Assembly (NCBI GenBank): GCA_902763685.1
Contig: CACWTF010000019.1
Location: 1 to 39,244 of the forward strand
From: a methanogenic archaeon
Lineage (GTDB): Archaea; Thermoplasmatota; Thermoplasmata; Methanomassiliicoccales; Methanomethylophilaceae
Direction of reading: 5' to 3'
DNA: 39,244 bases
Of the stretch, positions 8,514-16,365 are shown piece by piece (position 1 is the stretch's first letter; each line of letters begins with the position of its first letter). Made by a program: the position numbers and the translations under genes. Below the pieces are notes generated by a model, which was given only the letters and a program-made list of their open reading frames with translations, was not told where the DNA came from and made no database searches.

Positions 8514-9496
8514 TCCTCGTCGACGAACACCGCCAGGGAGTGGGCGAAGCCCGCGATCCTGGCGGGGTCGTCGTATTTGAACGCGAACGTAAGGACATCC
8601 CTGAGATACTCCTCGTAGGGCTTGGGCGAGTTCACCATCCCGTAGGTCATCCTCAGGTCGTTGAGTATCGAGGGTATGGGGACCTCCCTGAACACGTACC
8701 AGAAGCAGGCCTGCGCCGATACGCACAGCCTCACCATGCACGAGGACACCACATGTTTCTCCATGACGATCTGGGTTATCCCGTCCATCACCTTCTCGTA
8801 GTTCCTGTTCTGGAAATCCTCGATCAGATTGCGGAACATCCCCTAATCGTTGGTGGCGGGACAGAACAGTCCCAGCGGCTTGAAAAGAACCTCTCCCGTA
8901 TTGGGCAGCCTGGTGAGGTACTTGTGCGACAGCATCGCATACCAGCCGTTCTCGTCGATCCCCGAATAATCGTCGGAGACGATGACCGGACTGTCCTCGC
9001 CTGTGTAGATCTTCACCTTCTCGGCGAGCTCGTCGTCGCTCAGTTCCCCGTCGATCTCCTTCACAACTTCGGCAGCGAAGCTGAAATACGATTCCACCAC
9101 GGTGTTGACCCTCGCGGTGCACAGGAACGCTTCCTTCATCCTCTGCTGGTCGCCCACGGAGGGGACCCTGTTCTCCTCCAGCCACCAGCGGATGTGCGCA
9201 GCTATCGACAATTTCACAAGACCCAGACTTGCGACGCGGTTCTGTCTGATGTACTTCCTAATCTCAAGGAACGTCTCCTCGAAATCCCCGCGTTCGTATC
9301 CTTCGATCATGGATACGAGCTTCGCTCCGCAGACCCCTCCGGGGCTCCTGATGCCCAGCGGGGGGTACAGGACGGTCTCCGTGTTGGGGAGCAGTTTCAC
9401 TCCCCTGCTGAGCACCAGACGGAACTCCATGTCCTTGGTATCGTCCCTCTGCGGCCCTTCGGCCCTGTCCTTCTTCCCGAGGATTCCCATATCCAT
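8507..9496 (-). CDS. Two-repeat protein of unknown function with in-frame TAG (candidate pyrrolysine)
   Basis: I do not recognise the family. Reading from the ATG at 9494-9496 the frame meets TAG at 8843-8845, then continues open, in the same frame, to TGA at 8507-8509. Read through, it is 329 residues made of two homologous units. Unit 1 includes LPNTETVLYPPLG...MIEGYERGDFEE. Unit 2 includes LPNTGEVLFKPLG...LIEDFQNRNYEK, and the TAG falls between those two blocks of unit 2. The two units align without gaps across the TAG: 24 residues separate the blocks in each when TAG counts as one. The ATG two codons after the TAG has no ribosome site. This supports TAG as a sense codon. The alternatives are a recent nonsense mutation or a sequencing error. 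A TATA box on the minus strand at about 9551-9562 serves the gene. Confidence 0.7.
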
Positions 9497-9508
9497 GCAC
9501 CTGTCGAG

Positions 9509-9527
9509 GTTCCGGCGGAGCCGGAAC
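9509..9527 (-). promoter_or_regulatory. 8-bp inverted repeat in leader of the TAG-containing gene
   Basis: GTTCCGGC at 9509-9516 and GCCGGAAC at 9520-9527 are exact inverted arms around GGA. With a start site predicted near 9530 from the TATA box, this would be the first structure in the mRNA or an operator over the start site. An AGGTG ribosome site lies between it and the ATG. Confidence 0.4.
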
Positions 9528-9640
9528 GCTGTTGGATACAGGACAATGCCTGATTATAAATAGGAAACGCAGAAAAAAAGTCGACAGTCAGGCGTTTCCA
9601 TTGTTTACGGATGGTAACGGCCGTACTTGTCAGGGATTTA

Positions 9641-10315
9641 TCACGATAGGTTCCTGACGAACGCCATGCCCCTGGCGTACTTGGAGATCCTCTCCTCGTG
9701 GAAGAGATATGTGTCCTCCAGCACCGAGACCAGCCTGGTCATCTGGGGATCATCCGCTATCGCTTTGTCGATGAGCTCGAACTCCAGTTCGTAGCAGGGA
9801 AGGCTATGCCTTCCCGTCTTGGGATCGGTGTACACCATCCTGTCGAAGCTGAAGTCGTACGCGTGCACCCTGGATTTGATCAGACATTTCCCCCTCACGA
9901 CCTCCACCTTGAGACGCGGTATCTTATCAATATCAACCGGGCCGTATACCTCGTTGGCATAACCCTGCACGGACTTCCAACGGTCGAACCTGGAATCGTT
10001 GAGAATCTCTCCCTCGATCTCCCTCCTGGAAAGACCCAGACCGTTCCTTATGGTAGGCAGTTTCACCGTGAGGAATGCTTTGCACCCGCAGTCGCGGTAC
10101 CTTAGCAATATATTATCCTTATCGAAGTTCCCTGCCGAATCGGAATAATAGAAATCCGTATGTTTCCGGCCGACGGGATCGGGATGGGTGAAACCCTCCG
10201 CTTCGCAGATGCGGAGTAGCATGTTCATGCTCGGTACGGGGTCATCGCTGTCATAAGAGAAGACCCCGCCCGGGCTGTACATCTTGATCTCGTTCTCTAT
10301 CCTCACTTCGGGCAT
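9641..10315 (-). CDS. CYTH-domain protein
   Basis: CYTH enzymes (class IV adenylyl cyclase, thiamine triphosphatase or tripolyphosphatase) bind a triphosphate in a beta tunnel. The diagnostic ExExK motif is ENEIKM at residues 7-12. Further tunnel strands carry KHTDFYYSD, ILLRYRD, AFLTVKLP, LSRREIEGEI, KVEVVRGKC, SFDRMVYTD and CYELEFELI, with alternating charged residues as expected. At 224 residues it is complete. The substrate cannot be told by eye; triphosphatase is more likely than cyclase for an archaeon. A TATA-like run at 10340-10349 (minus) lies about 27 nt from the ATG, suggesting its own leaderless promoter despite only 36 bp to the upstream regulator gene. Confidence 0.8.
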   Translation of the reverse strand: MPEVRIENEIKMYSPGGVFSYDSDDPVPSMNMLLRICEAEGFTHPDPVGRKHTDFYYSDSAGNFDKDNILLRYRDCGCKAFLTVKLPTIRNGLGLSRREIEGEILNDSRFDRWKSVQGYANEVYGPVDIDKIPRLKVEVVRGKCLIKSRVHAYDFSFDRMVYTDPKTGRHSLPCYELEFELIDKAIADDPQMTRLVSVLEDTYLFHEERISKYARGMAFVRNLS

Positions 10316-10351
10316 ATCGGTTACCCATCGCGAAGTAACGATATAAAAGAA

Positions 10352-11023
10352 TCATCCCGTCTTGCTGATCTCGTAGTTGCGGATGATCTTCCTCTCGGCG
10401 TTCCTCAGGGATACGTTCAGGGTGGACTTGGAACAGCCGATCCTCTCGCATAGTGTATCGAGATCGGTCCTCCTGGGTACGTCGTAGTATCCCTGGTCGA
10501 AAGCGATCCTGAGGTACTTCTCCTCCTTGGACGTGAGGGTCATGTCCTCGTTGTATTTTCCTCCGGCGAGGAGGTTCACGGTGTAACCCTTGTTCCTGAG
10601 TTCGCTGACCAGTTCCCTGACGCAGCTGCTGTCCTGTCCGAGTACGGTCCATTCGACCTTGTCGCCCTTGTTGATGGCGGACATCAGGAAGCACTTGCAC
10701 CTGCTAACCAGGCCGCAGAGCCTGCAGGAGTGGTTGGTGATGGTCGCCAGATAGTTGTTGGAAGACACCTTGTCGATCTGGCATTCCCCGCCGTTCATGC
10801 TGACGGTGGCTTCGGGGATGTCTATGTCGCTGTCCGTTATCACGCGCATGATGGAGATGCCGCACCCGTCACCCATGGAAGAACATTTGATGACATCGGT
10901 GGATACCACGTGGGCCGTGTCCACGGGGAGGAAACTCTTGCAGTTGTGCTGGTCCTTCATTTCCGAACGGTCGAGTTCGAGTTTGTAGTAGTGCGTTCTG
11001 CATGCCTCCGAATGGGTATACAT
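10352..11023 (-). CDS. HTH_10 (bacterio-opsin-activator type) transcriptional regulator
   Basis: The C-terminal third carries the HTH_10 signature: LTSKEEKYLRIAFDQGYYDVPRR, then DTLCERIGCSKSTLNVSLRNAERKII, the DNA-binding helix-turn-helix found almost only in archaea. The N-terminal 140 residues hold many cysteines, including CRLCGLVSRCKC near residue 100, which could bind a metal or Fe-S cluster, or act as a redox sensor; this is inference. At 223 residues the protein is complete. The upstream region has TATA-like runs near 11077-11093 and an inverted repeat (CCGTTAA at 11105-11111, TTAACGG at 11123-11129) that could be an autoregulatory site. Confidence 0.8.
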   Translation of the reverse strand: MYTHSEACRTHYYKLELDRSEMKDQHNCKSFLPVDTAHVVSTDVIKCSSMGDGCGISIMRVITDSDIDIPEATVSMNGGECQIDKVSSNNYLATITNHSCRLCGLVSRCKCFLMSAINKGDKVEWTVLGQDSSCVRELVSELRNKGYTVNLLAGGKYNEDMTLTSKEEKYLRIAFDQGYYDVPRRTDLDTLCERIGCSKSTLNVSLRNAERKIIRNYEISKTG

Positions 11024-11187
11024 CCAATTGGCCGTATTAATGTTTTATTTGGTGGAGGTTTCATCCATCCATAGTATATAAACGGTATATATAGGGATGA
11101 TAAACCGTTAAATATGGCACAATTAACGGCGATAAGTGTGAAGTTTCGGACAGGAAATACAGAAGTGTGCGGATGAGAAGAAGGGGG

Positions 11188-11214
11188 ACACCCCCCGGAA
11201 CGCCCGGGAGGTGT
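11188..11214 (-). terminator. GC-rich hairpin downstream of the isocitrate dehydrogenase gene
   Basis: Arms 11188-11198 and 11204-11214 pair over eleven positions with one mismatch around a 5-nt loop. It starts 18 nt past the stop codon of the minus-strand gene, and a pyrimidine-rich run follows on that strand. Confidence 0.5.
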
Positions 11215-11231
11215 AATATTTCTAAATTATT

Positions 11232-12455
11232 TCACTGGGAGGCTTTCGCCTTGGCCTTGTCGATGAAGCCCTGCCATACGGTCTCGAGGTCGGGCCTCTG
11301 CATGGTGTCCATGATGTACTGCGCGAACTCGTCGCCGGTGGCACCGGTGTCCCTGCCGGTCATGACGAGCTTCTTCTCGAACTGAACGCAGACATCCAGG
11401 GCCATGTTGAGCTTCTTCGCTTTCTCGGTCTCGCCGATGTGTTCCATCATCATGGCGACAGCCTTGATCATGGAGCAGGGGTCGGCGTACTGTGCCCTTC
11501 CCTCGGTGACCATCCTGGGAGCGGATCCGTGGATGGCCTCGAACATCGCATACTTCTTTCCGATGTTGGCGGAACCGGCGGTTCCGACACCGCCCTGGAT
11601 CTGTGCCGCTTCATCAGTGATGATGTCGCCGTACAGGTTGGGGAGCACGAACACCTTGAAGTTGGAACGCCTGGCGGGGTCGATGAGCTTGGCGGTGGTG
11701 ATGTCGATGAACCAAACATCGTGCTTGACCTCGGGGTACTCCTCCCCGATCTTGTCCGCCAGGTCCACGAAGAGACCGTCGGTGGTCTTGATGATGTTCG
11801 CTTTGACGATGATGGAGACGTAGTTCTTGCCGGTCTTCCTGGCATGCTCGAATCCGGCCCTGATGATCCTCTCGGTACCCTGCCTGGTGGCGACGCAGTA
11901 ATCCATCGCCAAATCATCAGTGACGAAGAATCCGTCGGATCCCAGAGCGTAGGAACCCTCGGTGTTCTCCCTGTAGAAGACCCAGTCGATGCCCAGTTCG
12001 GGCACGGAGACGGGTCTGACGTTGGCGAAGAGGTCGAGTTCCTTCCTCATGGCGACGTTGGCGCTCTCGATGTTGGGCCAGGGGTCGCCCTTGGCGGGGG
12101 TGGTGGTCGGTCCCTTCAGGATCACGTGGCACTGCTTGAGCTCCTCGAGGGTGTCGTCGGGGATGGCTTTGAGGACTTCGGCACGCCTCTCGATGGTCAG
12201 ACCATCAATGGTCCTGATCTCCACCTTCCCTGCCTTGATCTTATCGGCCAGGAGGTACTCCATGACCTTCTGGGCGGATGCGCAGATGTAGGGGCCGATT
12301 CCGTCCCCTCCGCAGACGCCGATGATGAGCTTGTCCAGTTTGGAGTAGTCGGTCCAGTCGGGTTCGTTCTTGAGCCTCTCGACCCTTTCCAGTTGTTTCC
12401 TCAGGAGCACTCCGTATTTCTCCTGGGCTGCCTTGATTGCTGCTTCGTCAACCAT
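11232..12455 (-). CDS. Isocitrate/isopropylmalate dehydrogenase family, probably isocitrate dehydrogenase
   Basis: Predicted oxidative decarboxylation of isocitrate to 2-oxoglutarate, which with the aconitase at 23049-25685 supplies the glutamate precursor. The start at 12455 (MVDEAAIKAAQ) is preferred to the one nine codons upstream, because it gives a usual N-terminus. GVCGGDGIGP marks the first nucleotide-binding turn. KGPTTTPAKGDPWPNIESANVAMRKELDLFANVRP is the substrate loop with its three arginines. YRENTEGSY, VKANIIKTTDG, NLYGDIITDEAAQIQGG and EAIHGSAP complete the family's signature. Homoisocitrate or isopropylmalate specificity cannot be excluded, but the serine/asparagine-rich substrate loop favours isocitrate. 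Confidence 0.85.
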   Translation of the reverse strand: MVDEAAIKAAQEKYGVLLRKQLERVERLKNEPDWTDYSKLDKLIIGVCGGDGIGPYICASAQKVMEYLLADKIKAGKVEIRTIDGLTIERRAEVLKAIPDDTLEELKQCHVILKGPTTTPAKGDPWPNIESANVAMRKELDLFANVRPVSVPELGIDWVFYRENTEGSYALGSDGFFVTDDLAMDYCVATRQGTERIIRAGFEHARKTGKNYVSIIVKANIIKTTDGLFVDLADKIGEEYPEVKHDVWFIDITTAKLIDPARRSNFKVFVLPNLYGDIITDEAAQIQGGVGTAGSANIGKKYAMFEAIHGSAPRMVTEGRAQYADPCSMIKAVAMMMEHIGETEKAKKLNMALDVCVQFEKKLVMTGRDTGATGDEFAQYIMDTMQRPDLETVWQGFIDKAKAKASQ

Positions 12456-12500
12456 AGTATCTGCACGTGTATGTGCGTCCACATAAAAAAGTGGAGGGGG

Positions 12501-13919
12501 TCAGCCCTTAATCTTCCAATATCCTGTCTTGTTGCTCCCTACACGTTCGATGCGCCCTGCCAGCTTGAGTGCGGTCATCGCGTTGGCCACCGTAGCTACC
12601 GAGAGTCCCAGTTCCCCGGCGATATTCTGCCGCGTCGCTGAAGGGTTCATTCTCAGAATGTCCAGGATCCTTTCGGTGTTGACCGTTGCCGCGGTTCTTC
12701 CGGGAGATATGCCCAATACCAATTCGACTGCCGTGGGGTCAGTATGTTCGATGATCTCGAGATATGATAGGTCGCCCTGTTTCCTGGCCTTCTCCATCAT
12801 GTATATGCCGGAACCGACGCGTTCGCTCCAGCCGATAGCCATTGCCAATGCCATCAGGACAGGATTGCGGGGATCGCTGTAACCACCTTTCCTTGCCCGT
12901 TCGGTACTGATCCTCATCGTTCCCGGATTGCGGACGGTAATCCTGTCGCGGAGGTACAGTACCTGTACCCCGCCCTTCACGCGATAGTCGGCATGGACGA
13001 TTCCGTTGATCACTGCCTCCCTGACGGAAACGTATGTATCCGATCCGCCGGTATTCATATACCCGTTCAGTTCGAATCTAGAGCCGATGATCGCGGATAT
13101 GCGCACCATGACCTTCGATACGAAATCATACAGATTGCCGCTCCAATCGCCGGAATTCGAATGCAGTCTGTAATCCCACCTGTTGTCGGTGATACATTCG
13201 CGGTAATCCAGGAAGTATCCGGGGAAGGTACCGAGGATGCAATTGGACTTTCCGAACATCAGAAGTCCCGCAGCGGTCGGATGCATGACTCCGTCGATAA
13301 CGGCAGCGGCGCGGGAATTCACCAGGAATTCCTCCCTGGACATACGGGTCCAGGGGTGATTAGGGCGGTGGGCATTGAGTTCCTTCAGGTAGCTGTCGAC
13401 GGTCTCGCTGTCGAAACAATCCGCCGTCATCTTCATCAGGGGTTCCGAATCCGTATCCGAATCCTTCGAGTCCCTGATCATCTCCCTGATCTCGTCCATT
13501 GTGCAGTGGTAGTCCCCTTCGTTGTTGCGTTTGAAGGTCCCGGAATTGACGTTGTTGCGAATATATACGGGACGTTTGCTGCGTTCGGCGGGAGGCACCG
13601 AGATGATGATGACCGGTTTTCCGCAGAGTTCATCCACCACCACATCCTTGTCCATGAGTAGATTGCAATTGGTGAAACGGGGATTGTTAAGATTGGAGAA
13701 CAGTGTCTTTACCGTTTTATCCGGATCCTCCACACCAGTGGCGTACAGGCTGTGATCATCCTTTTCGGATATGCCGAGTACCACTGTCCCGCCGAATGTA
13801 TTGGCGAAAGCGGAATAGGTCTCCCAAAAATCCGGAGGTATTCCGTTTTTTGCTGATTTGGCCTCGAAATACAGGCCTTCTTTGCTATATTTCTTCGGCA
13901 ATCCCTCGTTTTCTGACAT
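12501..13919 (-). CDS. AlbA_2 / HATPase_c_4 / winged-helix DNA-binding protein
   Basis: A three-part protein of the COG2865 type, often mislabelled RecG-like helicase. Residues 13-130 form the AlbA_2 (Schlafen-like) domain: YFEAKSAKNGIPPDFWETY, AFANTFGGTVVLGIS, and PVYIRNNVNSGTFKRN. The middle carries a degenerate GHKL-type region, VREAVINGIVHADYRVKGG with RITVRNPGTMR. A C-terminal winged helix follows (ERILDILRMNPSATRQNIAGELGLSVATVANAM). At 472 residues it is complete. Such proteins are common near toxin-antitoxin and mobile loci; the regulatory target is unknown. The DNA upstream (13920-14040) is extremely AT-rich. Confidence 0.82.
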   Translation of the reverse strand: MSENEGLPKKYSKEGLYFEAKSAKNGIPPDFWETYSAFANTFGGTVVLGISEKDDHSLYATGVEDPDKTVKTLFSNLNNPRFTNCNLLMDKDVVVDELCGKPVIIISVPPAERSKRPVYIRNNVNSGTFKRNNEGDYHCTMDEIREMIRDSKDSDTDSEPLMKMTADCFDSETVDSYLKELNAHRPNHPWTRMSREEFLVNSRAAAVIDGVMHPTAAGLLMFGKSNCILGTFPGYFLDYRECITDNRWDYRLHSNSGDWSGNLYDFVSKVMVRISAIIGSRFELNGYMNTGGSDTYVSVREAVINGIVHADYRVKGGVQVLYLRDRITVRNPGTMRISTERARKGGYSDPRNPVLMALAMAIGWSERVGSGIYMMEKARKQGDLSYLEIIEHTDPTAVELVLGISPGRTAATVNTERILDILRMNPSATRQNIAGELGLSVATVANAMTALKLAGRIERVGSNKTGYWKIKG

Positions 13920-14052
13920 AATTATGTATATTATTCCGAATATATAATATATTTTATAATATAAATAATAAGATTTATTGTATAATTTATTGTATTTATA
14001 GTATAAATATCGTATAATCTATAGAAATTTCGATTCAGGATCTGAAGCACGG
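13920..14052. other. AT-rich spacer, no gene seen
   Basis: The DNA consists almost wholly of A and T up to about 14020, with overlapping runs such as TTTATTGTATAATTTATTGTATTTATAG. It contains the promoter of the AlbA_2 gene. I see no open frame of useful size on either strand. Confidence 0.4.
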
Positions 14053-14243
14053 TCAGAATTCGGGCCCGTCGTATTCTCTCTTCAGCAGACCGATGAAGGC
14101 GGCTGCGAACAGGGGGTAATGCTCTATCCCGTCCTCGTCTCTGCGGATATTCTCGTCTTCGAACATCATCCTGCGGTCCACGCTGAACACATCGTTCTCA
14201 GTTAGCGATCTGACATATCCAGACCATCAAAATCCTCCTCCAT
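14053..14243 (-). pseudogene. Frameshifted small gene, about 64 codons
   Basis: An ATG at 14241-14243 (minus) opens MEEDFDGLDMSDR and meets TAA at 14202-14204. Another frame, open from a TGA at about 14223-14225 down to TGA at 14053-14055, encodes SLTENDVFSVDRRMMFEDEN and ends HYPLFAAAFIGLLKREYDGPEF. The total length is two bases more than a whole number of codons, so one lost base near 14205-14215 would join both halves. The composition of the second part is protein-like, but I know no family. No clear ribosome site precedes the ATG. It could also be a chance open frame. Confidence 0.3.
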
Positions 14244-14460
14244 TCAAGGGCGGAATCGGCTGTTTTTGGATCTATTCGGTAAACATCCGTTCCCACTTAT
14301 CGAATTTCTACTATGAGCACTCGTTTTTTCGATATGTCTTTTCGGGGAGATCAGCTAACTGGGAACAAGATTAGCCCTGTACAAAACCTGTTTTCCGATC
14401 AGATTTATTCGATAGAAATCTGCTAATTGCCAAACTTCAGCTAGATATTAAAATCTGTAG

Positions 14461-14512
14461 AAGTACGATAAATCGTACTTTTACGGCCGTAGAAGTACGA
14501 CCAATCGTACTT
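14461..14512. repeat. Tandem pair of 20-bp palindromes, period 32
   Basis: AAGTACGATAAATCGTACTT at 14461-14480 and AAGTACGACCAATCGTACTT at 14493-14512 each have 8-bp inverted arms and a 4-nt centre. Flanks are also repeated (GTAG before, TTACGG after), so a 32-bp unit was duplicated. The loop differs while the arms are kept, which suggests selection for pairing. They lie 20 bp past the fic stop codon, so they could end its transcript or serve as binding sites. Confidence 0.75.
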
Positions 14513-14531
14513 TTACGGAATTGATACATCT

Positions 14532-15506
14532 TCAGAACAGGTTCGACCTGTACTTCTGGTCGTGGGCATGCGGATGTTCTGGGTCCGACATCTCCACGAA
14601 CCCGCACGCTATCGCCGGGCGGAGGTAGTTCTTCAGGAAGTTGCTGCGGTTGCTGAGCCTCAGCTTCTTCATGAGATCGGACGCGCTGACGAATTCCCCA
14701 TCCATCTTCGACAGGACTTCTGCCACTCTATCGTTGGACAGTTCCGAGATCTGTGCCAGACGTGCGATCAGGAGGTCGAGGCAGAATTCCACGAACGGGG
14801 TGCAGTCCATGTCCTGCTGACACGCTTTCAGCACATCGTAGTACGTCTGCTGGTTCTCGCGTATCAGATCCTCGATGGATATCAGTGAGAATACCTTCTC
14901 TGAACGTTTCAGTATCTCGTTATGCCAAATCCTGCCCATACGGCCGTTGCCGTCGCGGAACGGGTGGATAAATTCGATGTAGGCATGGATTATCGCTCCG
15001 GTGATGAAAGGAGGATAACCTGTCCCCTTGAACCATCCGAACAGTCTATCGATCATCTCCGGAACCATTTCGGCGGGAGGTGCGATGTATTCCCATTCGG
15101 AACCGTTGTACACGCCCACCATACCGTCCCTGTATCCGTTGGCGGGGACCAGGGCCCACATCATCACTGATTCGACCTTCAGGAAGTCCTCTTCCGAGGA
15201 TAGATCAACCTTATCCATCAGATCGTAGGCGGCTATGGCGTTCTTAGCCTCTACGATCTCATCGAACGGCCCCTCCACCGTTTTCCCGTTGATCAGATTC
15301 CTCATTGTGTCGAGGGTCAGACCGTTGGACTCTATGAGCAGGGTGGAGTGGATGGACTTCAGACGGGAGATTTTGTGCAGTCTGATCTTCACGCTTCTGT
15401 TGGAGATGTTGCGGCAGTCCCGCAGGTAAGCGGACAGCGTTTTGCATTGAGCATCTATTTTCGTCGAATACTCGAATGTTGGAATACGGTCGACCTGTAA
15501 TTCCAT
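14532..15506 (-). CDS. Fic-domain protein (AMPylase-type)
   Basis: Fic enzymes transfer AMP (or another phosphate-linked group) from a nucleotide to a hydroxyl on a target protein. The catalytic motif HPFRDGNGRMGR starts with the key histidine at residue 181 and is fully canonical. An N-terminal Fic_N-like region carries STLLIESNGLT near residue 55, which resembles the inhibitory (S/T)xxxE(G/N) helix, with Ser in place of Gly/Asn, so autoinhibition is likely. The C-terminus (SASDLMKKLRLSNRSNFLKNYL) looks like a winged helix. At 324 residues it is complete. A 12-bp tandem repeat lies upstream and tandem palindromes lie downstream. Its target and any antitoxin are not visible. Confidence 0.9.
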   Translation of the reverse strand: MELQVDRIPTFEYSTKIDAQCKTLSAYLRDCRNISNRSVKIRLHKISRLKSIHSTLLIESNGLTLDTMRNLINGKTVEGPFDEIVEAKNAIAAYDLMDKVDLSSEEDFLKVESVMMWALVPANGYRDGMVGVYNGSEWEYIAPPAEMVPEMIDRLFGWFKGTGYPPFITGAIIHAYIEFIHPFRDGNGRMGRIWHNEILKRSEKVFSLISIEDLIRENQQTYYDVLKACQQDMDCTPFVEFCLDLLIARLAQISELSNDRVAEVLSKMDGEFVSASDLMKKLRLSNRSNFLKNYLRPAIACGFVEMSDPEHPHAHDQKYRSNLF

Positions 15507-15552
15507 AAGTCGATATCTATCAATATGTATTTAGACTTAGCCAGATAACGAT

Positions 15553-15600
15553 TTCACTTTGTCATTCACTTTGTCATTCACTTTGCCACTCACTTTGCCA
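15553..15600. repeat. Four tandem copies of a 12-bp repeat
   Basis: Units are TTCACTTTGTCA twice, then TTCACTTTGCCA and CTCACTTTGCCA. On the minus strand one frame reads KVSGKVNDKVNDKVK before a TAA. Repeats of this V-[NSG]-D-K type occur as linkers in AlbA_2/COG2865 and Fic proteins. The repeat sits 47-94 bp upstream of the fic start and is not in any supported gene, so it may be a remnant of a lost relative or of an earlier, longer reading frame. Confidence 0.7.
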
Positions 15601-15651
15601 CTGAGCAATAATCCGCAGTGATGAATGCAATTGAAAAAAACGATGCAAAAA

Positions 15652-16305
15652 TCAGAATGACAGATCGGCTAGGACGCTCTTCCTGGTCCTTGCCATCTCC
15701 GCCACGGCGGAGACATCCGTGTCGATGTTCTCCTTCGGGAGGTTCAGCATGGAGCACACGTACTCGGCGATGAGCCTGAGATTGGTCTCCAGCGGCACCT
15801 TTTTGCCTTCGAGATATTCCTCGTCGGCGAAGATGCTGACCATCCCGCTCAGTGCGAGGCAGAACCTGTGCAGACAGCTCTCGTCCTGGACGAAATCCTT
15901 ACCCGTGCAGTACTCCCTGATGTACGCTTCGTAGCGTGCGATCATGTTGGATGTGATCTGCCACGAGCGGTGGGCATGGAAGAGCATCTCCGCGAGCATG
16001 CTGTTGGTGGATATCGCATGCAGTTTGATCGCGGAGGGATAGAGCAGGAGGGTGAGGGCATTCATGTCCTTCGTCTCGATGCTCCCGTACACGCGGTCGA
16101 GGATGAGATCGAAGATGTACTCGTAGATCCCGTCCTTGTTCTTGAACGCGTAGTAGACGCTGCCGTTGAGGACCCCCGACTTAGCGATAATCTGTCTCAT
16201 CGTGGTCTTCTCGTAGCCCTGTTCCGAGAATAGTGCCAGAGCTGCATCGAGGACTCTTCTCTTGGACTCTTCGCCCTTGCTGAAAGTCACGCGGGGATTC
16301 TTCAT
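15652..16305 (-). CDS. TetR/AcrR family regulator
   Basis: A repressor predicted to control the divergent MMPL transporter and itself. The N-terminal helix-turn-helix is plain: KRRVLDAALALFSEQGYEKTTMRQIIAKSGVLNGSVYYAFKNKDGIYEYIF, residues about 15-65. The rest is the helical ligand and dimer domain, with no recognisable ligand pocket signature. At 217 residues it is full length. Palindromic TTGAAC...GTTCAA sites flank the shared promoter (16315-16328 and 16366-16379); the first ends 10 bp from the start codon, suggesting autorepression. The ligand is unknown, likely a lipophilic or toxic compound exported by the transporter. Confidence 0.88.
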   Translation of the reverse strand: MKNPRVTFSKGEESKRRVLDAALALFSEQGYEKTTMRQIIAKSGVLNGSVYYAFKNKDGIYEYIFDLILDRVYGSIETKDMNALTLLLYPSAIKLHAISTNSMLAEMLFHAHRSWQITSNMIARYEAYIREYCTGKDFVQDESCLHRFCLALSGMVSIFADEEYLEGKKVPLETNLRLIAEYVCSMLNLPKENIDTDVSAVAEMARTRKSVLADLSF

Positions 16306-16314
16306 TTCCGGGTC

Positions 16315-16328
16315 TTGAACATGCTCAA
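16315..16328. promoter_or_regulatory. TetR operator candidate 1
   Basis: TTGAACATGCTCAA is a 14-bp palindrome with one mismatched pair. It overlaps the predicted tetR start site, about 26 bp from an AT-rich TATA-like run (16337-16347) read on the minus strand. It shares its half-site with the second operator, centre to centre 51 bp. Confidence 0.6.
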
Positions 16329-16336
16329 TTTAATTG

Positions 16337-16347
16337 CTTTATTTAAG
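16337..16347. promoter_or_regulatory. Shared divergent TATA-like region
   Basis: CTTTATTTAAG reads as a TATA-like element on both strands. It lies close to midway between the two operators, so the two start sites it predicts (near 16316 minus and 16368 plus) each fall within an operator. A further TTTTATAA at 16385-16392 might be an alternative plus-strand element. Confidence 0.4.
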
Positions 16348-16365
16348 GGTATGCCCATCCGTCTT

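Noticed and set aside
8507-8839. Separate gene starting at the ATG right after the TAG
   Set aside because: Same frame as the upstream gene, no ribosome site, and the protein would begin in the middle of the second repeat unit. A single gene with a TAG inside explains the sequence better.
7950-9185. Long opposite-strand open frame of 411 codons across the Sel1 gene
   Set aside because: Rich in G, R and Q with no family likeness. It is a shadow of two well-supported genes in GC-rich DNA.
11115-11177. 20-residue frame MAQLTAISVK... after a TATA-like run
   Set aside because: Position fits a leaderless start, but the frame is too short and has no other support.
14041-14070. GGGCCCG near 14060 as a tRNA-derived attachment site matching tRNA-Pro
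   Set aside because: Only seven to eight bases match the tRNA end, which is expected by chance.
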